The notes: generated by a model from the sequence alone, not told the origin. 64,000 nucleotides of DNA from Chelatococcus caeni (GCF_014196925.1 NZ_JACIEN010000001.1:930001-994000); one strand, 5' to 3'. Counted from the stretch's first letter, positions 26,863-35,999 are shown. A program made the numbers and translations.

Positions 26863-26898
26863 GCAACGCCTTGTGTGCAACGTTGAGGCGTTGCTTTT
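26863..26898 (+). promoter_or_regulatory. Attenuator-like inverted repeat upstream of the co-polymerase gene
   Basis: GCAACGCCT (26863-26871) pairs perfectly with AGGCGTTGC (26886-26894), followed by TTTTTC, 23 bases before the ATG. A second GCAACGTTG copy (26877-26885) lies in the loop and can pair with either arm, giving competing structures. It resembles an intrinsic terminator placed in a leader. Function is inferred. Confidence 0.45.
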
Positions 26899-26916
26899 TC
26901 GTATTTTGAGGCGCCG

Positions 26917-29085
26917 ATGTCGAAGGAAGTCGCGGCCGGGGGGGCTCCGGCCGGCGGGGACGATCTCGATCTGGGGGTGATCTGGCGCGCGCTGGTGCGG
27001 CGCCGGATGTGGATCGCGTTGCCGACCCTTCTCGCCTTCGTCGGGGCGTTCCTGATCGTCAATCTCATCACGCCGCGCTACAAGGCAGAGACGAGCGTTC
27101 TCCTCGTCAGCGGCGACACCTTCTACACGCGCCCGGAAGGCGGTGCCGGTGCCGCTTCCCAGTTCGACGAGGAAGCGGTGCAGAGCGAGGTGCAGGTCAT
27201 CATGTCGCGCGATCTGGCGCGCGACGTCATCGGCAAGCTCGGCCTCGTCGGCAATCCCGAGTTCGACCCGGATGCGCGGGTGCTCGGCCTCAGCCAGCGC
27301 GTCATGCAGTGGATCGGCCTCGGCGGCTCGGGCAAGGCGCGCCCGCCAGAGGAGCGGGTGCTCGCCACCTACTACCAGCGTCTCAATGTCTTCCCGCTGC
27401 CGCGATCGCGGGTCGTGGCCATCGAGTTCTCGTCGGCCGACCCGGACCTCGCCGCCCGCGCCGCCAACACGATCGCCGAATCCTATCTCGACTTCCAGCG
27501 CGCCGTGAAGCAGAGCGCGACGCAGGCCGCCTCCCAATGGCTGGCCGAAACCATCGAGCCGCTGCGCAAGCAGGTCGCCGAGGCCGAGGCGAAGGTGGAG
27601 GATTTCCGCGCCCGCCACGGCCTCATGAGCGGCAGTGCCGGCGAGGTGACGCTGCCGGCCCAGCAGCTCGCCGAGCTCTCGGCGCAACTCTCCGCCGCCC
27701 GCTCGGTCCAGGCCGAGGCCGAGGCGAAGGCGCGTCTGATCCGCGACATGATCGCCTCCGGCCGGGTTTTCGACATTCCCGATGTCGCCAACAACGAATT
27801 CATCCGTCGCCTCCTGGAACAGCGCATCGCGCTGCGGGCGCAACTCGCCCTCGAGGAGCGGACGCTTCTGCCGGCCCACCCGCGCATCAAGCAGCTCAAC
27901 GCCCAGATCGCGGACCTGGAAAACCAGCTCCGGCAGGAGGCCCAGCGCACCGTGCGTTCGCTGGAGAACGAGGCGAGCCTCGCCGCTGCGCGCGTCGAAA
28001 GCGTGCAGAAGGCCTTCGACACCCAGAGCGCCGTGGCCGCGAAGGCCAAGGAATCGGAGGTGGAGCTGCGTGCGCTCGAGCGCGAGGCGCGCACCCAGCG
28101 CGAGCAGCTCGAGACCTACCTGACCCGCTATCGCGAGGCGCAGGCGCGCGAAGTGGAGAACGCGAGCCCAGCGGATGCGCGCATCGTCTCGCGCGCCGTG
28201 GTGCCGGGCACGCCGAACTTCCCAAAGAAGGTGCCGATCATCGCCATCGTCACCCTGGTGGCCTTCTCGCTGGCGGCGACGCTCGTCATCGCGCTGGAAC
28301 TCCTGTCCGGGCGGGCCTTCGTCCCGGCGGCCGCACCGCTGGCCTATCTGCCGCCGGCGCAGGCCGTCTCCGAGCCGCCGCGCGTCGAGCCCGCTCCCGC
28401 CGCGCCGCCCGTGGCGGACGAGCCGGTCGTTGCAGCGGCCGAAGCGCAGGCGCCTCCGCAGCCGCGCGATGAGGGGAGTGCTGCCGCGACGGCGGAGGCA
28501 GGCGCGGCCTCCGGAGCGCTGGCGCCGCTGCTGGCACGGCTCGGTGATCGTCCCGCGGAGGGACGGGGCCGGCGCGTGCTGGTGACGGAGGCCGCGGCCG
28601 GTGCCGGCGCCGCGCCGCTCGCGCGCACGCTGGCCGATGACCGCGTCAGGACCGAACGCACGATTCTGCTCGACCTGACGGCGGAGGGAGCGGCGCGCGG
28701 CGCCGGACGCCCCGGCCTCGCCGAGCTAGCGTCGGGCAGCGCTTCCTTTTCCGACGTCATCGGGCGTGATGCCGGCACCCGGTTGCACCACGTCTCGGCC
28801 GGCACGAACCTCGCCGCTGCCCTCGCCGCGAAGCCCGGCGCGCTCGAATTGCCGCTGCTCGCCCTCGACCAGACCTACGAGTGGGTGATTCTCGTCGTCG
28901 ATGCGGCGGGTCTCGAGGCGCTCGCCGCGCATGTCCTGCCGCATGTCGACCATGCGGTGCTCGTCTCGGAAGAGGCCGAGCAGGCCGAGGCGACGCGCGC
29001 GGCCTACGGGCGCCTCGCCGATGCGAAGGCGCGCGACATCATCGTCGTCGTGCCGCAGGCGGACGGCGCGCGCGCCGCAGCCTGA
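26917..29085 (+). CDS. GumC/Wzc-type polysaccharide co-polymerase with degenerate kinase domain
   Basis: This inner-membrane protein controls chain length and export of the polysaccharide. A Wzz domain follows the first membrane helix (residues about 31-51). A long coiled-coil region contains 'EKVEDFRARHGL'-like and 'LEERTLLPAHPRIKQLNAQI' elements, and the second helix spans about 440-460. An Ala/Pro-rich linker leads to a C-terminal BY-kinase-like domain. Its Walker A site is destroyed: the expected GxGK(S/T) reads Gly562-Ala-Gly-Ala-Ala566. Walker A' keeps 'ILLDLTAEG'. There is no Tyr cluster at the C-terminus. It is therefore a co-polymerase with a pseudokinase domain, 722 residues long. 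Confidence 0.9.
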   Translation: MSKEVAAGGAPAGGDDLDLGVIWRALVRRRMWIALPTLLAFVGAFLIVNLITPRYKAETSVLLVSGDTFYTRPEGGAGAASQFDEEAVQSEVQVIMSRDLARDVIGKLGLVGNPEFDPDARVLGLSQRVMQWIGLGGSGKARPPEERVLATYYQRLNVFPLPRSRVVAIEFSSADPDLAARAANTIAESYLDFQRAVKQSATQAASQWLAETIEPLRKQVAEAEAKVEDFRARHGLMSGSAGEVTLPAQQLAELSAQLSAARSVQAEAEAKARLIRDMIASGRVFDIPDVANNEFIRRLLEQRIALRAQLALEERTLLPAHPRIKQLNAQIADLENQLRQEAQRTVRSLENEASLAAARVESVQKAFDTQSAVAAKAKESEVELRALEREARTQREQLETYLTRYREAQAREVENASPADARIVSRAVVPGTPNFPKKVPIIAIVTLVAFSLAATLVIALELLSGRAFVPAAAPLAYLPPAQAVSEPPRVEPAPAAPPVADEPVVAAAEAQAPPQPRDEGSAAATAEAGAASGALAPLLARLGDRPAEGRGRRVLVTEAAAGAGAAPLARTLADDRVRTERTILLDLTAEGAARGAGRPGLAELASGSASFSDVIGRDAGTRLHHVSAGTNLAAALAAKPGALELPLLALDQTYEWVILVVDAAGLEALAAHVLPHVDHAVLVSEEAEQAEATRAAYGRLADAKARDIIVVVPQADGARAAA

Positions 29086-29095
29086 CGGCATCCTG

Positions 29096-30283
29096 TCAGG
29101 CTGCGGGAGAGGGCTTCAGCCGCTGGTAGAGCGCCGACAGTCTTTCCGACTGCTTGACGCGACGCTTGGCCCAGACCGCGGCCTTGAGCGGCGGGGCAAG
29201 GAGCCGTCCCTTCGCCGACACGGGGACGATGCCGTCGCGCAGCTCCATCACCTCCTTGCAGAAGACGCGCTTGTACGGCAGGTCGCCGACGCCGAGATCG
29301 AAATGCGTGAAGCCTTCGGCGGTCATCGCCTCGATCATGTAGACGAACAGGACCTCCGCCGGGCTCGAGCGCGAGATCTCCGGCCGCTGGTCGAAGGAGT
29401 GGAACATCACGCTGATATGCGTGCCCCAGACGGTGCCCGCCCGCGTCGCGACGATCTCGTCGCCGATGAGCAGGGCGTAGAGCCGGAGCGGCGGCGGGCT
29501 GCCGTCGGGCTGCGGCAGGCAGGCGGCCAGCAGAAAGGCCTGGATGCCCGGATCGGCGAAGGGATTGGCGATCTTCTGCGCGGCGAAGCGCTCGGCCTTC
29601 TGGGCGAGGAAGGCGGCAAGCGCGCGCCGCACGTCCTCCTCGCTCTCCATCAGGCGGGGAACGAATGCCCCGCGCTCCGACAGGGCCCGTTCCTTCGACT
29701 TGAAGACGCGACGGCGCTTGGGGCTCAGGATGCGCGTGCGCGCCTCGGCGGCCGGGAAGTCGACGGTGAGCTGATAGCCGTTGCTCGGGCTCGGCTGGGA
29801 CATGACGGCGGCGAGCGCGTTCTCCTGTCCGTGCCAGGCCTGTGGCTGATGGCGGAAGGTGAAGAGGTCGATGCCGGCAGCCCGGCCGGCCCGCTGCAGC
29901 ACTTCTGCCCATTCGTCCGCGGACGGCGCGGCCCCGTGGGCCAGGAGCGGCATGTGGAAATTGGCATGGCCGGCGCCCGGCATGGTCGCCATCGTCAGTC
30001 CCAGGCGGGAGAAGACGTCGAGCGGCAGCAGCGCCCGCACCGTGCCGGCGCCGTCGCGCACCCTAAGGAGCATCCGCTTCGGCCGCCGGCTCTCCTGCCA
30101 GCAATGGTCGTAGGCGCTGACCCAGGCATGGGACTGGTAGGGCGACATGAGCGCCTTGCGCTCGAAGTCGCGCCAGCAGGAGGCGATGGCCGCCGGATCG
30201 TCGAGGACGTCGACCTCAAGGCCGACGCTTGCGTCCTGCACTGCCGCCGGGGCATCGTCGAAGACGTCGAGGGTAGTCGTCAT
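29096..30283 (-). CDS. CelD/BcsL-type GNAT acetyltransferase
   Basis: The protein has the tandem GNAT (Acetyltransf_6, CelD-like) layout found in exopolysaccharide and cellulose clusters. The central motif is 'ILSPKRRRVFKSKERALSERG' (shortened) and the C-terminal one 'AEGFTHFDLGVGDLPYKRVF'. It probably acylates a polysaccharide precursor; the substrate is unknown. The start is ATG 30283 (395 residues) with AGGA nine bases upstream, or 30292. It is convergent with the co-polymerase gene, with 10 bases between the stops, and divergent from the deacetylase. Confidence 0.82.
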   Translation of the reverse strand: MTTTLDVFDDAPAAVQDASVGLEVDVLDDPAAIASCWRDFERKALMSPYQSHAWVSAYDHCWQESRRPKRMLLRVRDGAGTVRALLPLDVFSRLGLTMATMPGAGHANFHMPLLAHGAAPSADEWAEVLQRAGRAAGIDLFTFRHQPQAWHGQENALAAVMSQPSPSNGYQLTVDFPAAEARTRILSPKRRRVFKSKERALSERGAFVPRLMESEEDVRRALAAFLAQKAERFAAQKIANPFADPGIQAFLLAACLPQPDGSPPPLRLYALLIGDEIVATRAGTVWGTHISVMFHSFDQRPEISRSSPAEVLFVYMIEAMTAEGFTHFDLGVGDLPYKRVFCKEVMELRDGIVPVSAKGRLLAPPLKAAVWAKRRVKQSERLSALYQRLKPSPAA

Positions 30284-30391
30284 CGCTCCCATTCCTGCAA
30301 AGACCTGTTCCAGAATGACGCAATATTCCGCATCCGCGCCGGTGCGCGGGCGGTTCTGTCCTTCCTCTAGCAAGGAAACGGCCAAGGAAGC

Positions 30392-31447
30392 ATGAATCTA
30401 CGCAGCATGATCATCAGCTTCGGGATGCAGGCGATCAGCCTGACGGGGGCGGACCGCTGGCTGGCCGGCGCGGCGCGGGGCAGGGGGGCGATCCTGATGC
30501 TGCACCATGTGCGCCCGGATGCCGGCCGCGGCTTTGCGCCCAATGCCCTTCTGGAGGTGACGCCCGGCTTTCTCGACGAGGTGCTGACGCTCGCGAAGGC
30601 GGAGGGCTTCTGCTTCGTGCCTCTCGACGAGGTGCCGGAGCGGCTCGCCGATCCGCGTCCCGACGCCGCGCCCTTCCTGGCGCTGACCTTCGACGACGGC
30701 TACCGCGACAATGTCGTCCATGCGCAGCCGGTCCTCGAACGGCACGGCGCCCCCTGGACGGTCTTCGTCACCAGCGGTTTCGCCGACCGCACGGCACGGC
30801 TGTGGTGGCTGGAGCTGGAGGAGGCCGTGCGCCGTCTCGATCACGTGGCGGTCGACGATGGTGACCTCGCCTTCGCCCATCCGGCCCGGACCGATGCCGA
30901 AAAGAGCGCGGCCTTCGAGCAGCTCTACTGGGCGCTGCGACGCGGACCGGAAGAGCGGCTGCTCGCGGTCATCGCGGGTCTTGCCGAGCGGGCGGGCGTC
31001 GATGGCCGTGCGCTCGTCGAGGAACTCTGCCTCGACTGGGCGGAGATCGCGGCGCTGGCGCGCGTGCCGGGCGTCACCATCGGCGCCCACACGCTGACCC
31101 ATCCGATGCTGGCGAAACACGATGCGGCGCGGGCGCGCGAGGAGATCGAGCGCTCCCGGGCCATCATCGCCGAGCGTGTCGGGCAGCCGGTGCGGCACTT
31201 CGCCTATCCCGTCGGCGATCCGACGTCGGCGGGACCGCGGGAATTCGCCATCACCCGGGAGGCCGGCTTCGCGACCGCCGTGACGACGCGTCCGGGCCAT
31301 CTCTTCGTGGAGCACGCGCAGCATCTGACCGCGCTGCCGCGCGTGTCCCTCAATGGCCTCTACCAGACGAGGGCGGCGGCGCGGGCGCTCCTGTCGGGCG
31401 TGCCCTTCCTCTTGTGGAACCGGGGGCGCAAGCTCGACGTCGCTTGA
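30392..31447 (+). CDS. Polysaccharide deacetylase (NodB-like)
   Basis: The carbohydrate esterase family 4 signature is seen in 'LALTFDDGYRDNVVHAQPVL', containing the catalytic Asp and metal-binding Asp. Further motifs are 'IGAHTLTHPML' with its two His residues and 'RHFAYPVGDP'. No signal peptide is evident, so a cytoplasmic or membrane-associated role is likely. The 351-residue protein lies next to exopolysaccharide genes and probably removes acetyl groups from a sugar intermediate. ATG 30392 is preceded by AAGGAAG. Confidence 0.9.
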   Translation: MNLRSMIISFGMQAISLTGADRWLAGAARGRGAILMLHHVRPDAGRGFAPNALLEVTPGFLDEVLTLAKAEGFCFVPLDEVPERLADPRPDAAPFLALTFDDGYRDNVVHAQPVLERHGAPWTVFVTSGFADRTARLWWLELEEAVRRLDHVAVDDGDLAFAHPARTDAEKSAAFEQLYWALRRGPEERLLAVIAGLAERAGVDGRALVEELCLDWAEIAALARVPGVTIGAHTLTHPMLAKHDAARAREEIERSRAIIAERVGQPVRHFAYPVGDPTSAGPREFAITREAGFATAVTTRPGHLFVEHAQHLTALPRVSLNGLYQTRAAARALLSGVPFLLWNRGRKLDVA

Positions 31448-31468
31448 ACAGGTCTGCGCAAGGGATTC

Positions 31469-31684
31469 TCAAGTCTCGCTTTTGTCCTTGCGCTCCATCC
31501 ATCGCACCAGCGGCAGCAGGGGAATGATCCAGCCGATGCCGACAACGGCGTAGAAGAGGAGCTCGACGCCCTTCGCCATCTCGGGCAGGCGGCTCTGCGC
31601 GAGTGCCATGACGACGAGCGCATAGACGCAGACGAAGATCAGCATCGCGATGGTGCCGACGAGCTTGCGTGTGCGCCGTTGCAT
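31469..31684 (-). CDS. DUF2842 family membrane protein
   Basis: This 71-residue protein has two membrane helices ('LVGTIAMLIFVCVYALVVMA' and 'LLFYAVVGIGWIIPLLPLV') and ends with the basic 'RWMERKDKSET'. It matches the DUF2842 family of short alphaproteobacterial membrane proteins of unknown function, often found near COX15, as here. It is divergent from the heme A synthase gene, with 133 bases between. Confidence 0.85.
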   Translation of the reverse strand: MQRRTRKLVGTIAMLIFVCVYALVVMALAQSRLPEMAKGVELLFYAVVGIGWIIPLLPLVRWMERKDKSET

Positions 31685-31817
31685 GGGGGCTCCTCATCCG
31701 GTTCCAGGGTGCGGCGGTGCGGCTCGTTGTGCCGCCGCCTGCAAAGGCCTATGTCTCGCGGGACGAACGAGGCCGCAAGGGCCTTGCAGCCGCAGGAAGT
31801 AGACAGTTTCACGCGCC

Positions 31818-32912
31818 ATGAACAGTGCCGTTTCCATTTCCGTCCCGCAGGTCGACCGGGAGGCCTCGCGCCGCATGGCGCCGGTCCGGGCATGGCTCTG
31901 GCTGCTCGCCGGCCTCGTGCTCGTCATGATCCTCGTCGGCGGCGCGACGCGCCTCACGGATTCCGGCCTGTCGATCACCGAATGGAAGCCGGTCACCGGC
32001 GCCCTCCTGCCGATGAGCGAGGAGGCCTGGCAGCGCGAGTTCGACCTCTACCGCCAGATCCCGCAATACGAGCTCGTCAACAAGGGCATGACGCTCGCCG
32101 AGTTCAAGTCGATCTATCTGTGGGAGTGGGGGCATCGCCAGCTCGGCCGCTTCATCGGGCTCGCCTTCTTCCTGCCGCTCGCGTTCTTCGCCTGGCGTGG
32201 GCAGGTGCGCGGGCGCCTGCTGCTGACCATCGCCGCCATCGGCGCCATGGGCGGGCTGCAGGCCACTGTCGGCTGGATCATGGTGGCCTCCGGCCTGAAG
32301 CCGGGCATGACGGCGGTCGCGCCGGTCAAGCTCATGCTGCACATGCTCATCGCCTGCGGCATCCTCGGCGCCCTCGTCTGGGTCGCGACCGGCCTCGGCC
32401 GCTTTGCGCCGGAGCATGCGCCGGCGCGCCTCAGGCGCACCGCCTCCCTGCTGATCGGTCTCACCGTGCTGCAGATCGCCCTCGGCGCGATCGTCGCCGG
32501 GCTCGACGCGGGCCTCTCCTACAACACCTGGCCGCTGATGGACGGGCGCCTCGTGCCCGCCGTCGGCACGCTCTTCCCGATCACGCCGTGGGCGGAGAAC
32601 TTCGTCGAGAGCATCGCCCTCGTGCAGTTCAACCACCGCCTGGGCGCCTATGTGCTGCTCGCTCTCGCCCTGTGGCATGCGGTGGACGCTTTGCGCAGCA
32701 TGCCGGGGAGCGCGACGGCGCGACGGGCCACGCTGCTCGCGGCGCTCGTCGTCGCCCAGGCGCTCGTCGGCATCACCACCCTGCTGCTCGTCGTGCCTTT
32801 GTGGGCCGCGCTGCTGCACCAGGGTCTCGCCGTGCTGCTGCTCGGCGCCTGCGTCCATCACCGGCGCCGGATGCCCGAGCTGGCGCCGCTCGCGGTGCCG
32901 GCCCGGGCCTGA
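31818..32912 (+). CDS. ctaA: Heme A synthase COX15/CtaA
   Basis: The enzyme oxidises heme O to heme A for aa3-type cytochrome oxidase in the inner membrane. It has eight hydrophobic segments over 364 residues. The paired histidine motifs are visible: 'EWGHRQLGRFIGLAFF', 'VKLMLHMLIACG', 'QFNHRLGAYVLL' and 'ALLHQGLAVLLLG'. The N-terminal 'GGATRLTDSGLSITEWKPVTG' motif is family-typical. It suggests the organism respires with a heme A-containing oxidase, although oxidase genes are not in the window. Confidence 0.95.
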   Translation: MNSAVSISVPQVDREASRRMAPVRAWLWLLAGLVLVMILVGGATRLTDSGLSITEWKPVTGALLPMSEEAWQREFDLYRQIPQYELVNKGMTLAEFKSIYLWEWGHRQLGRFIGLAFFLPLAFFAWRGQVRGRLLLTIAAIGAMGGLQATVGWIMVASGLKPGMTAVAPVKLMLHMLIACGILGALVWVATGLGRFAPEHAPARLRRTASLLIGLTVLQIALGAIVAGLDAGLSYNTWPLMDGRLVPAVGTLFPITPWAENFVESIALVQFNHRLGAYVLLALALWHAVDALRSMPGSATARRATLLAALVVAQALVGITTLLLVVPLWAALLHQGLAVLLLGACVHHRRRMPELAPLAVPARA

Positions 32913-33364
32913 GGCCGCGAGCCTTTTCCGCTGTGCGCCGCCGCGCCGGCAGGCTGGTGCAAGCCTTTCCCCGTTAATCCTCGGGCGACATCCCATCGGA
33001 TGTCGACGGCTTTAGTCCGAATGGATGAGTCGTGTGCTCGCGCACGTCCGCGGGCGGCGGTCGCGCTCAGGATAAAGCTGCGTTAAGGTTCGCTTCAGGC
33101 GGACGACGGCCGTGGCTGATGGAGGGCACGTCGATGGCGGGCATGGTGACGATCTTCCACGCGGGTTTGTGGCCCGGGATCGCTGCATCCTGCATCTGCA
33201 TGGCCGAGCTCGCGGAGGGCGCGACGCGCCGGCGCACGGGCCGCCCGCACTCAGCTGCACGCGAACTCTTCCAGCCGCGGCCGGTTGTCGCCACGGTGTC
33301 CGAGGCGGGCCGCCGCATCCGGCCGCCCGCCGATTCCAGCTATCACTGCTGAGGAGGCGGCGGC
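32913..33364. other. Intergenic stretch between ctaA and the sulfhydrylase genes
   Basis: About 450 bases between convergent genes. It contains one possible small frame at 33134-33352. I see no clear terminator, repeat or RNA. Confidence 0.4.
33134..33352 (+). CDS. Possible small protein, 72 residues
   Basis: ATG 33134 has GGAGGG seven bases upstream. The frame reads 'MAGMVTIFHAGLWPGIAASC' then 'ICMAELAEG' and a basic tail with Arg-rich and Pro-rich segments ending in Cys. There is no known family. The Cys-x-Cys pair near residue 20 is notable. It could be a chance frame in GC-rich DNA. Confidence 0.28.
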   Translation: MAGMVTIFHAGLWPGIAASCICMAELAEGATRRRTGRPHSAARELFQPRPVVATVSEAGRRIRPPADSSYHC

Positions 33365-34657
33365 TCAGGAGGCCGCCGCCAGCGCCTGGTCGATGTCGGC
33401 GATGATGTCCGCCGCGTCCTCCAGCCCGATCGACAGGCGCACCACATTGCCCGCAACACCTGCCTTCGCCCGTTCCTGCGGCGGCATGTTGCGGTGCGTG
33501 GTCGTCGCCGGATGGATGGCGAGCGAGCGCGTCTCGCCGATATTGGCGATGTGCGAGAAGAGCTTCAGCGCCGCGATGAAGCGCGTCGCAGCCTGGTCCC
33601 CGCCCTTGAGCGCCACCGTGAAGACCGAGCCTGCCCCCTCCGGGCTGTAGCGGTCGGCGATCGCCTTGCCGGGATGGCCCTCGATGGAGGGATAGCTCAC
33701 CTCCGCCACGGCCGGGTGGGCGGCAAGGTGCTGCGCCACGGCCTTGGCATTGGCGCAGTGGCGCGCCATGCGCAACGGGAGCGTCTCAATTCCGGTCAGC
33801 GTCAGGAAGGCGGTGGCCGGCGAGATGCCCGGGCCGAGGTCGCGCAGGCCATAGAGGCGGGCCGCGACGGCAAAGGCGTTCTTAGGGAAGGCCTCGGCGA
33901 GCACGATGCCTTCGTAGTCGCCCCAGGGCGCCGAGATGAGCGGGTAGCGCGCGTCGCCCGCCCAGTCGAAGCTGCCACCGTCGACGATGATGCCGCCGAT
34001 GACCTGCCCGTGGCCGCCGAGGAACTTCGACGTCGAATGGAAGACGATGTCGGCCCCGTGCTCGAACGGCCGGATGAGATAGGGGCTCGCCAGCGTGTTG
34101 TCGACGATGAGCGGCACCTTGTGGCGCTTGGCGATGGCCGAGATCGCCTGAAGGTCCACGACGCTGCCGCAGGGATTGACGATGGATTCGACGACGATCG
34201 CCTTCGTCTTCCCCGTCACGGCGGCCGCGATGCTGGCGGGGTCGGTCGGGTCGGCGAAATGGACCTTGAGGCCATGGCGCTGCTCGAGGCGGCGCATGAG
34301 GCCGAGCGAGCCGCCGAAGAGGCGGCTGGCGGCGACATATTCGTCGCCGCTTTCCATGAGCGTCAGGAGGATGACGAGGAGTGCCGCCTGGCCGGAGCCG
34401 ATGGCGACCGATAGGGTGCCGCCCTCGAGATCAGAGACGCGGCGCTCCAGCGCCGCCGTCGTCGGGTTGCTGCCGCGCGAATAGGAGAAGCCGATCTTGC
34501 GCAGGGCGAAGATGTCGGCCGCCTCCTCGGGATCGTCGAAGACGAAGCCGTTCGTCAGGTAGATCGGCGTGGTGCGGGCCCCCGTCGCCGGGTCGGGCGC
34601 CGCACCCGCATGCACCGCCCGCGTGGCAAAGCCCGTCTTGTTACACTCAACGCTCAT
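33365..34657 (-). CDS. O-acetylhomoserine sulfhydrylase-type enzyme (copy 1)
   Basis: This PLP enzyme of the Cys/Met metabolism family probably converts O-acetylhomoserine with sulfide or methanethiol to homocysteine or methionine. At 430 residues it is full length. The PLP lysine is Lys211 in 'VFHSTSKFLGGHG', and the cofactor tyrosine motif reads 'YSRGSNPTTAALE'. It lies 25 bases downstream of a paralogue in the same orientation. The two copies differ considerably in sequence (here 'FALRKIGFSYSRGS', there '[14 protein letters not shown]'), so this is an old duplication or separate acquisition. Substrate preference cannot be read. Confidence 0.88.
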   Translation of the reverse strand: MSVECNKTGFATRAVHAGAAPDPATGARTTPIYLTNGFVFDDPEEAADIFALRKIGFSYSRGSNPTTAALERRVSDLEGGTLSVAIGSGQAALLVILLTLMESGDEYVAASRLFGGSLGLMRRLEQRHGLKVHFADPTDPASIAAAVTGKTKAIVVESIVNPCGSVVDLQAISAIAKRHKVPLIVDNTLASPYLIRPFEHGADIVFHSTSKFLGGHGQVIGGIIVDGGSFDWAGDARYPLISAPWGDYEGIVLAEAFPKNAFAVAARLYGLRDLGPGISPATAFLTLTGIETLPLRMARHCANAKAVAQHLAAHPAVAEVSYPSIEGHPGKAIADRYSPEGAGSVFTVALKGGDQAATRFIAALKLFSHIANIGETRSLAIHPATTTHRNMPPQERAKAGVAGNVVRLSIGLEDAADIIADIDQALAAAS

Positions 34658-34682
34658 GGGTCACGCTCCGCAACGGGCAGGC

Positions 34683-35963
34683 TCAGGCCGACAGGGCCTG
34701 GTCGAGGTCGGCGATGAGATCGGCCGGGTCTTCGAGGCCGATGGACAGGCGCACCACGTCCGGCCCGGCGCCGGCCGCCACCTTCTGCTCGTCGCTGAGC
34801 TGGCGGTGGGTGGTCGAGGCTGGGTGGATGACGAGCGAACGCGTGTCGCCGATATTGGCGAGGTGCGAGAAGAGCTGCAGCTTCGAGACGAGGTTGACGC
34901 CCGCCTCATAGCCGCCCTTGAGGCCGAAGGTGAAGACGGCGCCGGCGCCCTTCGGGCAGTAGCGCCTGGCGAGCGTGTAATAGCGGTCGCCCTCGAGGCC
35001 GGGATAGCTCACCCAGGCGATGGCCGGATGGGAGGCGAGGTGCTGCGCCACCGTGAGCGTCGAATCCGACACGCGCTGCATGCGCAGCGGCAGGGTCTCG
35101 ATGCCGTTGAGGATGAGGAAGGCGTTGAAGGGCGACAAAGCCGGGCCGAGGTCGCGCAGGCCGAGCACGCGCGTCGCGATGGCGAAGGCGAAGTTGCCGA
35201 AGGTCTCGCCCAGCACCATGCCGCCGTATTCCGGCCGCGGCTTCGACAGCATCGGATAGCGCTCGTCGCCGACCCAGTTGAAGGTCCCGCCGTCGACGAT
35301 GAGGCCGGCGATGGAATTGCCGTGGCCGCCGAGGAACTTGGTGGCCGAATGGACGACGATGTCGGCCCCGTGCTCGAAGGGGCGCCACAGATAGGGCGTC
35401 GCCATCGTGTTGTCGACGATGAGCGGGATGTTGGCCCGCTTGGCGATGGCCGAGATGGCGGCGATGTCGACGATGACGCCGCCCGGGTTGGCGATCGACT
35501 CGACGAAGATCGCCTTGGTCTTGGGCGTCAGGGCCCGCTCGAAGGTGGACAGGTCGTCCGGGTCGGCCCACACCACGTTCCAGCCGAAGCTCTTGTAGGA
35601 ATGGTTGAACTGGTTGATCGAGCCGCCATAGAGCTTCTTCGAGGCGATGAACTCGTCGCCCGGCTGCAGCAGGGCGTGGAAGGTCAGGAACTCCGCCGCA
35701 TGGCCGGAAGCGACGGCGAGCGCCGCCGTGCCGCCCTCGAGCGCCGCTACGCGCTCCTCCAGCACCGCGCAGGTCGGGTTGCCGATGCGCGTGTAGATGT
35801 TGCCGAAGGCCTGCAGGCCGAAGAGCGAGGCCGCGTGGTCGACGTCGTCGAAGACGAAGGAGGTCGTCTGGTAGATGGGCGTGGCGCGCGCGCCGGTCGC
35901 CGGATCGGGCTGGGCACCGGCGTGGATGGCAAGCGTATTGAACCCGGGCACACGGTCGGCCAT
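34683..35963 (-). CDS. metY: O-acetylhomoserine aminocarboxypropyltransferase / sulfhydrylase (copy 2)
   Basis: The second full-length sulfhydrylase paralogue has 426 residues. It has Lys209 in '[15 protein letters not shown]' and the '[15 protein letters not shown]' phosphate-binding region typical of MetY. It is promoter-proximal in the pair. About 37 bases upstream of the ATG is an inverted repeat (36000-36017). The ATG at 35963 has a GGAGGAGA-type site. I looked for a SAM-responsive riboswitch in the short leader and see none. Confidence 0.92.
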   Translation of the reverse strand: MADRVPGFNTLAIHAGAQPDPATGARATPIYQTTSFVFDDVDHAASLFGLQAFGNIYTRIGNPTCAVLEERVAALEGGTAALAVASGHAAEFLTFHALLQPGDEFIASKKLYGGSINQFNHSYKSFGWNVVWADPDDLSTFERALTPKTKAIFVESIANPGGVIVDIAAISAIAKRANIPLIVDNTMATPYLWRPFEHGADIVVHSATKFLGGHGNSIAGLIVDGGTFNWVGDERYPMLSKPRPEYGGMVLGETFGNFAFAIATRVLGLRDLGPALSPFNAFLILNGIETLPLRMQRVSDSTLTVAQHLASHPAIAWVSYPGLEGDRYYTLARRYCPKGAGAVFTFGLKGGYEAGVNLVSKLQLFSHLANIGDTRSLVIHPASTTHRQLSDEQKVAAGAGPDVVRLSIGLEDPADLIADLDQALSA

Positions 35964-35999
35964 GGAACATCTCCTCCGGCATTCGCTTTAAAAGGCGTT

